Assembly (NCBI GenBank): GCA_035399845.1
Contig: DAOPJV010000011.1
Coordinates: forward strand, 66,809-130,808
DNA length: 64,000 nucleotides
Reading direction: 5' to 3'
Origin: ECT2AJA-110-A sp035399845
GTDB lineage: Bacteria; Planctomycetota; Phycisphaerae; UBA1845; UTPLA1
Numbering within the stretch: position 1 is the first letter of the stretch; each line of letters starts with the position of its first letter. A program made the position numbers and the translations under genes. Of the stretch, positions 8,325-17,375 are shown one piece after another. The notes under the pieces are model-generated. The model saw only the letters and a program-made list of their open reading frames with translations. It was not told the DNA's origin and did not search any database.

Positions 8325-8667
8325 AATAACCTCCGGATTTGGACTTTTTTCGAGGGAGTTTCCGCCGCGCGGCGTCGCGCGAAATTGGCCCCGGAATCCC
8401 CCGAAGGGCGGCGCCGGCGTCTGAATCGACCCGAGCCGTCAATCCGTAAAGTCCTTCCTACACTAAATAATATGTGCAAGAGGGGCCAATCGCAAGCATT
8501 TTCCGGGGGAAAGGGATACGAACGTGGTTAATATCGCGCTAATGCGCCGCGCGCCCGCAAATCGCGCGCCGCATTCGACGCGGCGCAGATCAATCGCCAG
8601 CCCACGCGCAATGCACACCGCGACGAATTAGACGTACGTCTTCACACGACGGGCGCGTTCGACGGCG
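8325..8667. other. Intergenic region upstream of the HNH gene
   Basis: No gene seen. It holds the HNH promoter and a 136-nt leader on the minus strand; the remainder (about 8530-8667) is very GC-rich and has no clear signal. Confidence 0.6.
8467..8495 (-). promoter_or_regulatory. Sigma70-type promoter for the HNH gene
   Basis: On the minus strand TTGCGA (8495-8490) and TATTAT (8472-8467) are separated by exactly 17 bp, inside a locally AT-rich patch. The start site would be near 8460, leaving a leader of about 136 nt before the start codon at 8324. Confidence 0.65.
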
Positions 8668-9672
8668 CTATCGACAGCGCCGAACGCCTTCGAGCAGTCG
8701 CGACCAGTCAAACGCGGGGCCCGGATCGACTTTCGTCTTCGACACGTGGTAGTGCCCCAGAATTCCACTGAACGCGTTCAGCTCGTCGCCCGCCAGCAAT
8801 CCGTCGCGAATCGCGCCATCCGCGTCGCGCGGCGCGGCGCACTGAATCCTCGGCAGCGCGTTGCACAACGTCGCTGTCAGCCGGATCAGTGACGCGTACT
8901 GCGCGTCGGTCAGGTCGTACTGGTTCAGGTCCCGACCGTTGATGCGCCCGCGAACGATTTCCCCCCGGGCCGGCGTGGCGACAAAGCCCGGCGTGCGCAA
9001 CCCCGTCGCCCCTCCGGTCAGGGGCGGCGCCATCGTCACGCGGCCCGACGCGTCCCGCGGATACCAGGCGTCGAGCTTCGACGCCTCCTCGTACGCCCCC
9101 ATGTTTGCAATTTCCACGCCGACGCTGCGATCGTTTGCCGTTCCCGCGTGCCACGCCCGCTCCTTCACGTCCAGCGTCTGGTAGATCGTCCCGTCCAGAT
9201 CCAGCATGAAGTGAACGCTCAGGCCCCGCTGATCGTGGAGCACGTCGAAGCAGCGCCTCGACGTCCCGCAGACGTCGTAGTGCAGAACAAACAGATCGAC
9301 ATACTTCTGCAGCAACGGAAGCGACCAGCCGTCGGCGCGGACCTGCGCGGCGTCTTCCTCGGAGAGGTGTCTGCGAAATGAATCGTAGCGATTCGGCCCC
9401 GAGTCGTTCACGGGGTTTGCCGGCATTCGCCGATCGGTCGCAAATCGACATTCGACGCGATAGGCGTCATACCCCTTGTGATCGAGCCACAGAACGACGG
9501 GCGCCCCCGTATGGAAGAGCTGTCCGCAGATGACGATCTCGTCGCCACTGCGTTTGAGCGGCGTCCCCGGACGTGGCCCGGCGCAGCCGCCCATGAGCGC
9601 GCCGAGACATGTCAGCATCAGGACGAGAATGGAGAAAGCGCCGCGACGAATCCTGTTGACTGCGTGTGTCAT
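8668..9672 (-). CDS. N-acetylmuramoyl-L-alanine amidase (AmpD/amidase_2 type) lipoprotein
   Basis: 334 residues. A signal sequence ends in a lipobox (LMGGC, Cys30), so the enzyme is probably membrane-anchored in the periplasm. The amidase_2 fold shows the zinc ligands in order: FVLHYD (His131), RAWHAG (His175) with a following N and S, VGVEI (Glu187), and the C-terminal GHYHVSKTKVDPGPAFDW block typical of AmpD. It cleaves the amide between MurNAc and L-Ala. It begins directly after the stop of the SSS gene with no gap, so it belongs to the sugar/transport operon. An insertion of about 60 residues (200-260, Pro/Gly-rich) is longer than in small AmpD proteins. Confidence 0.85.
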   Translation of the reverse strand: MTHAVNRIRRGAFSILVLMLTCLGALMGGCAGPRPGTPLKRSGDEIVICGQLFHTGAPVVLWLDHKGYDAYRVECRFATDRRMPANPVNDSGPNRYDSFRRHLSEEDAAQVRADGWSLPLLQKYVDLFVLHYDVCGTSRRCFDVLHDQRGLSVHFMLDLDGTIYQTLDVKERAWHAGTANDRSVGVEIANMGAYEEASKLDAWYPRDASGRVTMAPPLTGGATGLRTPGFVATPARGEIVRGRINGRDLNQYDLTDAQYASLIRLTATLCNALPRIQCAAPRDADGAIRDGLLAGDELNAFSGILGHYHVSKTKVDPGPAFDWSRLLEGVRRCR

Positions 9673-11736
9673 TCAGTCATGTTGATCCGGATCCGAAGCC
9701 GCGCCAAGCTCGGCGCCGTCCGTCACGACTTCGAAGCCGACGCCCGCCCGATCCGCCTCGACGTATCCATCGTCCGTCGGATCGGAGGATTTCGCGCGCA
9801 GCATCTGATAGAGCCGGCGCAGGTCGCGGAATCCGCCGATCGTGAACCAGCATGTCACGATCATCCCCGCCATCAGCACGACCCACATCCAGACACGCCA
9901 ATAGGCGAGCCATGACGACGCGGAAATTGTCGCGCCCGTTCGATACGCCAGAACGCCGAAGAACACGATCGACCAGAAGAGCGGCCAGCTCAGCGTCACG
10001 AAGGTGACGGCGCGATCCGTCCCCTTGAACTCCCTGGAAAAACCGAGCCGCTCCCAGAATCCGCGGGCGTCCCGGATGGACAGCGACGATTCGCCCGCCA
10101 TCGCGTACTCGCCGCGATGCAGCAGCCTGTCGAGATTGAACTTCGTTCGCCACTGCGCCAGCGAAACGAGCACGTAGGTCCCCGATGCGCCACACATCGT
10201 GATCAGGCTCATCTCCTGGCCCGTGAACTTATTGCGGAACCAGAGCGACGCTTCGCCGATCGGCGCCCAGATGGATCCTGGCGCCGCCAGGCCAACAAAG
10301 ACGCTCTGCGGAAGCTGCTTCACGACGACGCCGATTCCCGACAGCAGAATCCCGACGATCATCCCGGCCCACGCGGCGCTCGTCGTCCCGCGGCTCCAAT
10401 AGAGACCGCCGATGATCGCGGCGCCCGCCCCACCCACGAAAATTGCGCCCGACAACTGCAGGTACATGGCGATGTACTGAAGGTGCCGAAACTTGTAACT
10501 GAACAGGAAAATGAACACCGCGATCCCGACAACCGAACATCGCAGCAGCAGAAGGTGCGTCTTCTCGCTGAACCGGCGTCCGCTGAACGGGGCCACGACA
10601 TCCTGCACAAAGATCGCGGCCCACGAGTGCAGATACGTGTCATGCGTGCTGATAAACGCGCCCAGCATGGCCGCCGAGGCCAGTCCGATCACACCGACAG
10701 GCAATATGGCCCGCATCGTGATCGGCGTCCGCAACTGCGTCTGCATCTGCGCCTCGCTCACGGCCTGAATGGCCGCATTCGTCGCGCTCGCCTGCGCCGC
10801 GAAATCCGGATGGGTCAGGAATGTCTTGATGCAGATTGGGAGCACGATCACGATCAGCATTAACACGCGGAAACGCCACTGGCCGAGGATGTACGCCATC
10901 TTCGCCTCGTGCGCGTTGATCGCCGAAACGGCGTAGCCCTGCGTCCCAAGCCAGGCGTAGGCCCCGTAGAACAGCGTGATGACCGTGATGACATAATAGA
11001 GAACGTTGAAGTTCTCCTCCTGGCCGACGTCGAACGGGTCGACCATGGATTTGCCGGCCGGCTGGGCCATCAGCGTCTCACTGATCTGCGGCCAGGAAAA
11101 CTGGAGCAACAGACAGATAATCACCGCGATGAACGCGACGTTGGCGACAACGCCCTGCAGGAAATCCGTCACCATCACGGCGATCTGCCCGCCCAGCAGC
11201 AGCAGGGCCATCGGGACGGCGAGCAGCGCGATCATCATCACGATGAATGTCTCACACTGAGCGCCCATCACGACAAAGGTCTCGGGCAGATCCCACAACT
11301 GGATGAAAAACCGAGCGCCCACGGACGGAAAAATGCCGAAGTTGATGATGCCGGCGACAAACGCGACGAGCCCCGTGAAGATGCGAAACCGGCGGCTGTA
11401 CCGTTTCTCGAAGAACTCCGCCATCGTCATCGAACGCGTCTGGCGGAATCGATAGATCACCCAGCCCGACAGCGCCATCACGATGAGGACCGGCTCCTCC
11501 ATGAGCGTCCACCAGATGGACGTGAAGCCGGCGTCGTAATTCAGCTCGAAATACCAGACGAGCGTGACGACGCCCAGCTTGGCCATGTTGTCGGAAACGG
11601 CGATGAGATAGCGACCGCCGCAGCGATCGGCGGCGAGATACCCGGCGACGCTCGTGGCGTGCTGTCGCGTCGTCCAGGCGCCGGCGATCAGAACCAGCAT
11701 CAGACCGGCGATGATGCTCCAGTCAATCGCGTGCAT
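9673..11736 (-). CDS. Sodium:solute symporter (SSS family)
   Basis: 687 residues with about 13-14 hydrophobic helices, an SSS transporter of the inner membrane. Recognisable parts are the first helix (IDWSIIAGLMLVLIAGAW), a Na+-site region (ISVGARFFIQ-like stretch) and the long last cytosolic segment before two final helices. The large size resembles the planctomycete/Verrucomicrobia sugar-linked SSS proteins. It starts 14 bp inside the end of the CBM9-like lipoprotein gene, and GH130 lies just upstream. A substrate such as a mannoside or a related disaccharide is inferred from context only. Confidence 0.85.
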   Translation of the reverse strand: MHAIDWSIIAGLMLVLIAGAWTTRQHATSVAGYLAADRCGGRYLIAVSDNMAKLGVVTLVWYFELNYDAGFTSIWWTLMEEPVLIVMALSGWVIYRFRQTRSMTMAEFFEKRYSRRFRIFTGLVAFVAGIINFGIFPSVGARFFIQLWDLPETFVVMGAQCETFIVMMIALLAVPMALLLLGGQIAVMVTDFLQGVVANVAFIAVIICLLLQFSWPQISETLMAQPAGKSMVDPFDVGQEENFNVLYYVITVITLFYGAYAWLGTQGYAVSAINAHEAKMAYILGQWRFRVLMLIVIVLPICIKTFLTHPDFAAQASATNAAIQAVSEAQMQTQLRTPITMRAILPVGVIGLASAAMLGAFISTHDTYLHSWAAIFVQDVVAPFSGRRFSEKTHLLLLRCSVVGIAVFIFLFSYKFRHLQYIAMYLQLSGAIFVGGAGAAIIGGLYWSRGTTSAAWAGMIVGILLSGIGVVVKQLPQSVFVGLAAPGSIWAPIGEASLWFRNKFTGQEMSLITMCGASGTYVLVSLAQWRTKFNLDRLLHRGEYAMAGESSLSIRDARGFWERLGFSREFKGTDRAVTFVTLSWPLFWSIVFFGVLAYRTGATISASSWLAYWRVWMWVVLMAGMIVTCWFTIGGFRDLRRLYQMLRAKSSDPTDDGYVEADRAGVGFEVVTDGAELGAASDPDQHD

Positions 11737-12601
11737 TCAGAGTCTCGTCATCGGCCTGCTGAACAGGGAGCGTGCAGATCGTCCGGCCCGACGCGAACTT
11801 CACATAGCCCCAGTGCTGCGGTCGATGCATGTCGATGACGCCCTGCGGCGACCAGACCCAGTTGTCCTCCTTGACGCCGGACACACGCTGGTACTTGCCA
11901 TCGATGATCTCATGCCGCCACTCGACGCGCGAAAAGTTGAGGCGCCACGTGTCCCCCGGCTTCGGCGGCGCGTCGCAGCCCGCCGCCTCCTTCAGCGATC
12001 GCCATGGCAATGCAAACTCGACACTCCAGCCCTGATCCTCGTCCGTCGGATCGTTCAGCGTTCCGTTCACGCGCACGGCCTTCTTCAGGCCTCGCATGTC
12101 CCAGTCATGCAGCGCCGGTCCGTCGCGCAGATACGTGCGAACAAGAAACAGATCGAAAATCGTCTCAAGCGCGTTCATCTCGATTTCGTAGTACTCGGCC
12201 TCGTCGCCGTTGGGATCGATGAAGATCTCGAAGTCATTGTCGTTGAATACGATGTCGTCGTGGTTCCGAAGCGTCGCCCAGACGTGCGGCTCCTCGAGCT
12301 CGGCGCCGATGTAGAGATACGTGTCATCCCACAGCATCTTCATGCGCGTGCGATAGCGCGGTGTCGGGCTGTCGAATCCCTCGATATCGGCGAAGTCCTC
12401 CGACCACGCCGCCGCCGACCAACTGGGGTCATCCAGTGAACCATCGATGCTGACGGGCCCCGCCGCCCGAACACACGTATAGTCCCGCGGCAGTTGAACG
12501 TCGCCCTTCGTCGTCCGGACAACGACGCGCCCGTCGTTCTGACAACCCGCGCTGATCGCCACAACCCCGAGGAGCCCGACGCCGAAGAAACCGATTCGCA
12601 T
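11723..12601 (-). CDS. CBM9-like sugar-binding lipoprotein
   Basis: 292 residues. The signal peptide ends in ISAGC (Cys20), a lipobox. The mature part is a family 9 carbohydrate-binding/DOMON-like domain: GPVSIDGSLDDPSW opens it, WDDTYLYIGAELEEPHVWA and NDNDFEIFIDPNGD follow, and the end reads WRLNFSRVEW. This layout is common in surface glycan-binding proteins that bring oligosaccharides to enzymes and transporters. It overlaps the symporter by 14 bp, so both are probably translated together. Confidence 0.8.
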   Translation of the reverse strand: MRIGFFGVGLLGVVAISAGCQNDGRVVVRTTKGDVQLPRDYTCVRAAGPVSIDGSLDDPSWSAAAWSEDFADIEGFDSPTPRYRTRMKMLWDDTYLYIGAELEEPHVWATLRNHDDIVFNDNDFEIFIDPNGDEAEYYEIEMNALETIFDLFLVRTYLRDGPALHDWDMRGLKKAVRVNGTLNDPTDEDQGWSVEFALPWRSLKEAAGCDAPPKPGDTWRLNFSRVEWRHEIIDGKYQRVSGVKEDNWVWSPQGVIDMHRPQHWGYVKFASGRTICTLPVQQADDETLNARD

Positions 12602-12638
12602 CGCTTCAGTCCTTTCTCAATGACGCGCCCGTTCGCAC

Positions 12639-13595
12639 CTACTCGCGACACGCCGCCAGCAGTTCGCCGATCGTCGCCGTCGCCACACCCACGACCGTGT
12701 CCGCCGCGCCGTAATAGAGCCGCGCGACGCTTTCCGGCCCGGCAACGCCATCGGCGCCAACGCCGTCGACGATCATGCCGCTCGGAAAGACAACGTTCGG
12801 CACCTGGCCGACGTGCTCGTACAGCTCGCGCGGCTCAAGGATGTTGTTCCGCCCCCGCGCGATCACCTTCGTCGGATCGCTGGCGTCCAGCAGCGCCACG
12901 CCCGCCTGATAAATCCCCGCGTTCAGATGCGTTGCGACACCGTGGTAGACGTGCAGCCAGCCGTCACGCGTCTTCACGGGCGGTGGTCCCGATCCGATCA
13001 GCTCGTCCCAGTAATGCCAGCGGCCCTTCATGACGCTTCCGATCGTCTCCCATCGAATCAGATCGTCAGACATGGCGAGCGTGATTTCCGACCCTGTCGT
13101 CACGCCGCTGTCCAGCGCCACGCGGTTCGGCCGTTCCAGCCGCGCGAACCGACCGTCGATCTTCTCGGGAAAGAGCACGCCGTTGCGAACGTCGTCATCC
13201 CTGCCGAACGACACGAGCTCGAATGAGGAGAAATCCGCCGTCTTCGCGACGCCGAGCCGACAGCCCCCTTCGCAGTCCGCCGCGAACACGATGTAAATCC
13301 ACTCGCCGATCGCCGTCAGGCGCGGATCGTAGATGTGGTGGATCGTCGCGCCGACGTCATCGAGACCGGCGATGTCGACAATGGACGGACGCACGGAGAA
13401 TCGCTCGCCGTCATCGCTTTCCGCGATCATGAGAAGCGTCTCGCGACCGCGAGTCTGAACGCGCAGCAGCAGGATGTATCTGCCACGCCAGTAGATGGCG
13501 CCGGGATTGAATACGGAACTCACATCACGAACGCGCGGCGCGACGTCGGGGATGTCGTTGCGCGTCAGAATCGGATTGGCGGATGATCGCTTCAA
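12639..13595 (-). CDS. Glycoside hydrolase family 130 (mannoside phosphorylase-like)
   Basis: 318 residues with the GH130 five-bladed beta-propeller markers: VFNPGA (28-33), YDPRL with the probable catalytic Asp90, LFPEKIDG (141-148), GSGPPP (201-206), HVYHG (215-219), VVFPSG (268-273) and YYGAAD (294-299). Most members phosphorolyse beta-1,4-mannosidic links to give mannose-1-phosphate; some are hydrolases. No signal peptide, so it acts in the cytosol on an imported oligosaccharide. It lies 37 bp upstream of the CBM9-like gene and 36 bp downstream of the ClC gene, on the same strand. The pathway assignment (mannan oligosaccharide use) is inferred from the family and neighbours. Confidence 0.85.
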   Translation of the reverse strand: MKRSSANPILTRNDIPDVAPRVRDVSSVFNPGAIYWRGRYILLLRVQTRGRETLLMIAESDDGERFSVRPSIVDIAGLDDVGATIHHIYDPRLTAIGEWIYIVFAADCEGGCRLGVAKTADFSSFELVSFGRDDDVRNGVLFPEKIDGRFARLERPNRVALDSGVTTGSEITLAMSDDLIRWETIGSVMKGRWHYWDELIGSGPPPVKTRDGWLHVYHGVATHLNAGIYQAGVALLDASDPTKVIARGRNNILEPRELYEHVGQVPNVVFPSGMIVDGVGADGVAGPESVARLYYGAADTVVGVATATIGELLAACRE

Positions 13596-13631
13596 GATGG
13601 CGAGTGTAATCGAAGCCCGGCGCGTCGCGAA

Positions 13632-15794
13632 TCACGCGCCGGCGTCGGCGTTCTCAGCGGGCGGAACCGCATCGTTCCAGACGATCGCCAGAAGTCGCTG
13701 GCCGGACCGCAGCGGACGATCGATGTCCGGCGGGCACTGCACACTGCCGTCCGGCTGTTCGATGGCGATCACCTGCGCGTTGTACTGCCGGCGGAAATCG
13801 GCGTCACGCAGCGACTTGCCCAGCGCGTCCATCGGCACGATCAGCCGCTGGATCATGTCGCGACTCGTCGGCGTCACGCCCATGACGAGATTGTGAAGCT
13901 GGCCCTCCTGCTCGATCGCCGTCAGGCCGGCGTGTTCCTCCAGCATCGCCTGCTGCGTCTCGGCCATCGCCTCCCGAATCGCCTCGAACACGCGTTCGCG
14001 GCTGAGCATGCCGATCCACTTGTGCCGCCGATCGTGTGAAAGAACAGGCAGCACCTGGTGATCGCTGCGACGGAAGAGATCGAGGGCAAGATAGACTTCC
14101 GTCTCCTCGTCCACCGTCTGCAGATCGACGGTCATCATGTCCGCCGCGATCACGAAGTTCGCCAGCGCCGGATCTTCCATGAACGAGCGAATGTCCGGAA
14201 CCGATACGACACCGAGCAGGTCGTCTCCCTTCGCGACGGCAAAGACGGGGCGCGTTCCGGGACGGATGCGCTCGACCATTTCCGGCAGCGTCGTCTCCGG
14301 CGCCACGGTATCTTCCCACTTCGGCTCCATCAGGTCGCGCACGCGCCACGACTCGAGCAGATGGACAATGGCGTCGCCCGCGTGCGCCGGGGATTCGGCG
14401 TGCGTGCGCACCTGCTCGTGATTCAGACCCCAGCGACGGCCGAGCACGTACGACGTCATGCACACGAGCATCAGCGGAACGATCAATCCGTAACTGCCCG
14501 TCATCTCCATGACCATGACGATCGCGGCGAGCGGCGTGCGCATTGTGACCGCCAGAACGCCGCCCATGCCGACGGGAATCAGCGCCTTGCGAAGGTCGTC
14601 GCCAAAGACGCCCGGGAAACTGGCGTCGACGATCGCGCCGAGGAATGCCCCGATCGCCCCGCCGATGAACACGCTCGGGCCCAGGACGCCACCCGCCGAA
14701 CCGCTCCCGACTGTCAGCGCCGTCGCGATGCACTTCGCCACAACGACCGCCAGGAAGAGCCCGGCCAGTGTGCTGAGACCGATGTCGCTGAGCGAAACGA
14801 TCGCGCCGCCCTCCTGCTGGAACTGGCCGTCAATCGCGCTTTGGATAAACGTGTATTGTCCGTCCATCACCTGCGGCAGCGCGCAGGCGATCAATCCCGT
14901 CAGGAGTCCGCCGATCCCCGGCAGCATCCATCGCGGAATCGGCGACTTCGGTACGATCCGATGTTCGACGGTCTTCAGCGACACGCTGAAAATGACGGCG
15001 CCCAGACTGCACAGCGCCGCGAGGACGAGGTACGGAATGAGCTCCTTCGCCGACGAGAACGCCAGCTTGTCCGTGTCTCGGAGCAACGTGCCGACGCCGA
15101 CCTTGTCGAAGCCGTCGTTGATGGACACGAACACGGTATAGCCGATGACCGAGGCGACAAACGAAGGCACGATCGCGCCGCCTTCGAATTCCTCTTCGCT
15201 GTAGAGCAGGCTCGTCGCAAACAGGGCGCCGCCAAGCGGACACTGGAAGATCGCGCCAACACCCGCCGCACAACCCGCGATGAGCAGGACCCGCCGTTCC
15301 TGGGGCGTCGCCCGGAAGACGCGCCCCACGGCCGAGCCCAGCGCCGCGCCCAGCGCCGCAATAGGTCCTTCAGGCCCGGCGGAACCACCGGAGGAAATGA
15401 CGCCGACGGCCGCGACACCTTTGATCACTGGCGCCTTGAGCGGCAGATCCCCCATCTGGCGATGAAACGCCCGCGTCAGCGCGTCGGTCCCGTGAATTCC
15501 GAGGCTGTGAATGCAGAACAACCGGATGATGACGCCGGACAGCAGACAACCCGCCATCGGCAGGACAATCAGTCGCCAGTCGAAATGAAACGCCGGCGCG
15601 GCGGCGCCCGCCAGCGCCGTGATTCGCCCAACGAGGGCGTGCGTGCCTTTGTGAAGCCCCCACTCCAGCGCCGCCGCCGCACAGCCGCCAAGCACACCGA
15701 CGATGACGCCGAGCCCGAACAGGCGGCTCCAGCGCGCGGCGGGCCGGGGCATCCGATCGAGCACGTCCTGAATAGTCTTGGCAACGCGGGGCAA
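13632..15794 (-). CDS. ClC chloride channel/transporter with CBS pair and TrkA_C-like tail
   Basis: 720 residues. The N-terminal about 440 residues form a ClC core: GGSAGPEGP (136-144) with the gating Glu142, the CAAGVGAIFQCPLGGALFA block (from 175) and GMGGVLAVTMRTPLAAIVMVMEMTG near 415. The usual GSGIP serine motif is here GIHGTDAL (99-106), so the central Cl--coordinating Ser is replaced by His. Then follow two CBS domains (about 480-590) and a TrkA_C/RCK-C-like domain (about 630-710), suggesting nucleotide control. It is the first gene on this strand ahead of GH130. Transport (channel or H+/Cl- exchange) cannot be decided from sequence. Confidence 0.88.
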   Translation of the reverse strand: MPRVAKTIQDVLDRMPRPAARWSRLFGLGVIVGVLGGCAAAALEWGLHKGTHALVGRITALAGAAAPAFHFDWRLIVLPMAGCLLSGVIIRLFCIHSLGIHGTDALTRAFHRQMGDLPLKAPVIKGVAAVGVISSGGSAGPEGPIAALGAALGSAVGRVFRATPQERRVLLIAGCAAGVGAIFQCPLGGALFATSLLYSEEEFEGGAIVPSFVASVIGYTVFVSINDGFDKVGVGTLLRDTDKLAFSSAKELIPYLVLAALCSLGAVIFSVSLKTVEHRIVPKSPIPRWMLPGIGGLLTGLIACALPQVMDGQYTFIQSAIDGQFQQEGGAIVSLSDIGLSTLAGLFLAVVVAKCIATALTVGSGSAGGVLGPSVFIGGAIGAFLGAIVDASFPGVFGDDLRKALIPVGMGGVLAVTMRTPLAAIVMVMEMTGSYGLIVPLMLVCMTSYVLGRRWGLNHEQVRTHAESPAHAGDAIVHLLESWRVRDLMEPKWEDTVAPETTLPEMVERIRPGTRPVFAVAKGDDLLGVVSVPDIRSFMEDPALANFVIAADMMTVDLQTVDEETEVYLALDLFRRSDHQVLPVLSHDRRHKWIGMLSRERVFEAIREAMAETQQAMLEEHAGLTAIEQEGQLHNLVMGVTPTSRDMIQRLIVPMDALGKSLRDADFRRQYNAQVIAIEQPDGSVQCPPDIDRPLRSGQRLLAIVWNDAVPPAENADAGA

Positions 15795-15892
15795 TCGCTT
15801 CTCCGTCTGGGATTGAAGCGAACATCTTAATGCCCTCGCCGCGAATTGTTGACCGCCCCGGCCGTTGGAAATACGTCGTCGTTACATGAAAA

Positions 15893-15922
15893 AAACGGCC
15901 GATCCTGACGGATCGGCCGTTT
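15893..15922 (-). terminator. Intrinsic terminator downstream of the PEP-CTERM gene
   Basis: Perfect 13-bp arms (15893-15905 and 15910-15922), 4-nt loop, with an A-run to the left that becomes a U-tract for minus-strand transcripts. It stands about 70 bp after the PEP-CTERM stop and separates that gene from the ClC gene. Confidence 0.85.
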
Positions 15923-15992
15923 CAGTCTGCAAATTTCAGTGGATTCGACGCCCTCGACCCGTTCGTCAGGCCTCCGGCGCCGAAGCGGCGAT

Positions 15993-16706
15993 TCAGCGTC
16001 GCCGTCGGGCGATCATCGCGCCGAGACCAACGAGCATGAGCGACACGCTGGCGGGCTCGGGGATCAGTTCCGCCGTGAACAGGAAGTCATCGGCGGCGCC
16101 GGGATGCGCCTCGTTGTCGAAGCCGACCCAGCCCCAGCCGGAGATGCCGGCGAAGCCGCGATGACCCAGATCGTTGTTCTCGTCGCCGAACCGGAAGCTG
16201 TAGGTTCCGTCGCGAACGTCAAAGAGCGTCGTCGGGTTGTTGAAGTCCGGATGACCGGCGTCAAGCGGCGTGATGGAACCGAAGTTCTGCTTATTGGCGC
16301 CGGCGATCACGATGAGATCGTCGTCACCACCCACCAGGCCGACTCCCACGTTGTAAAGGAAGTCGAGCTGATAAAGACCGAGATAGCTGTCATTCGCGTA
16401 GTTCGCGCCCGTGTCGCGGCCACCGTAGGCGACGCCGGAAATGGCGATCGTGCCGGCGTTGTCGTCGTAAACCAGCGTCACATTCGACATCGCGTGGTCG
16501 AAGTTGAGCGTGAAGACGTCGTTGCCCGGCGAGACGTCATACAGCTCGTCCAGTCGCATGCCGTACGGCGGCGGATTCACGTCGCCGTCCGGATGGTTGT
16601 GAAGCTGATACGTTCCCGGCGCAATCGTCGCCGCCGAAGCGATCGACGAAGCGAACATCACTGCGATGGCGATGGCCACCCTTCCAAATCCGACCCTGCA
16701 AGTCAT
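15993..16706 (-). CDS. PEP-CTERM secreted protein
   Basis: 237 residues from the ATG at 16706; AAGGAG at 16715-16720 gives 8-nt spacing to this codon but only 2 nt to the ATG at 16712. A signal peptide (RVAIAIAVMFASSIASA) precedes a beta-rich, G/N/D-rich body. The C-terminus is the classic sorting tag: IPEPAS, a hydrophobic helix, and RRRR. Exosortase would cleave at PEP and attach or release the protein at the cell surface; no exosortase is in the window. It is followed by its own terminator. Confidence 0.85.
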   Translation of the reverse strand: MTCRVGFGRVAIAIAVMFASSIASAATIAPGTYQLHNHPDGDVNPPPYGMRLDELYDVSPGNDVFTLNFDHAMSNVTLVYDDNAGTIAISGVAYGGRDTGANYANDSYLGLYQLDFLYNVGVGLVGGDDDLIVIAGANKQNFGSITPLDAGHPDFNNPTTLFDVRDGTYSFRFGDENNDLGHRGFAGISGWGWVGFDNEAHPGAADDFLFTAELIPEPASVSLMLVGLGAMIARRRR

Positions 16707-17375
16707 ATGCATGGCTCCTTGTGCACTGACGCACTGCGAGTGTGCAAATCGCGTCGCGACAGATACAGGCTGTCCCACGGCGTATTTTGATTTCCCCCGG
16801 CGACCACGTGGCCGCTCCCCCATAGCGTGCACACTGAGAATAGCCGACGCCACGCATCCACCACAACCATGACGTTTCGTAAAAACCACATTATCGGAGC
16901 ACTTTTGCACAATACGGGGCGCCCTCAACGTCGAACGCCGGACCGCTGAGGATTCACGCGGCCCGATCCGCCGTCGATCCGAGCCATTCGCGGCGCGCCG
17001 ATGCCGCCGATCGCGCCGCCCACCGATTCCGCCCATCCAACCTGACTGTCGGACTCAACCTCCTGTTCAATTGGGACTTATGCATCCGCCTCATTGACGC
17101 CCGTCGATGGCGTCCGCGGGCATGGACCGGATGTACGTAGGATTATCAATGCGAACGGTGAAAAATATTGACAACCCGTCGAGAATTCGTCACGCTGAAA
17201 GGCGCCAAGGGGGATCGAGATCTGAACTTCCGACAAAGGCGCGGCGCTGCGAACCGTCCTCTCCCAACAGGACGCACAGCGCGGCGATCTCGTCTCCACC
17301 CAGGGTTCCGGGCGTGCCATTTTCCATTCGTGCAGGTCTGGCCGTGCATCGGCCCCATGCAAAGGAGTTCAGGAA
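16707..17375. other. Divergent intergenic region between two PEP-CTERM genes
   Basis: No gene is supported. It must hold both promoters. An AT-rich patch (about 17150-17175, including TTGACA at 17169) is the most promoter-like part, but no box pair with good spacing was found on either strand. Confidence 0.5.
16715..16720 (-). promoter_or_regulatory. Shine-Dalgarno that fixes the PEP-CTERM start
   Basis: AAGGAG on the minus strand lies 8 nt before the ATG at 16706 and 2 nt before the ATG at 16712, favouring the inner codon. Confidence 0.7.
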
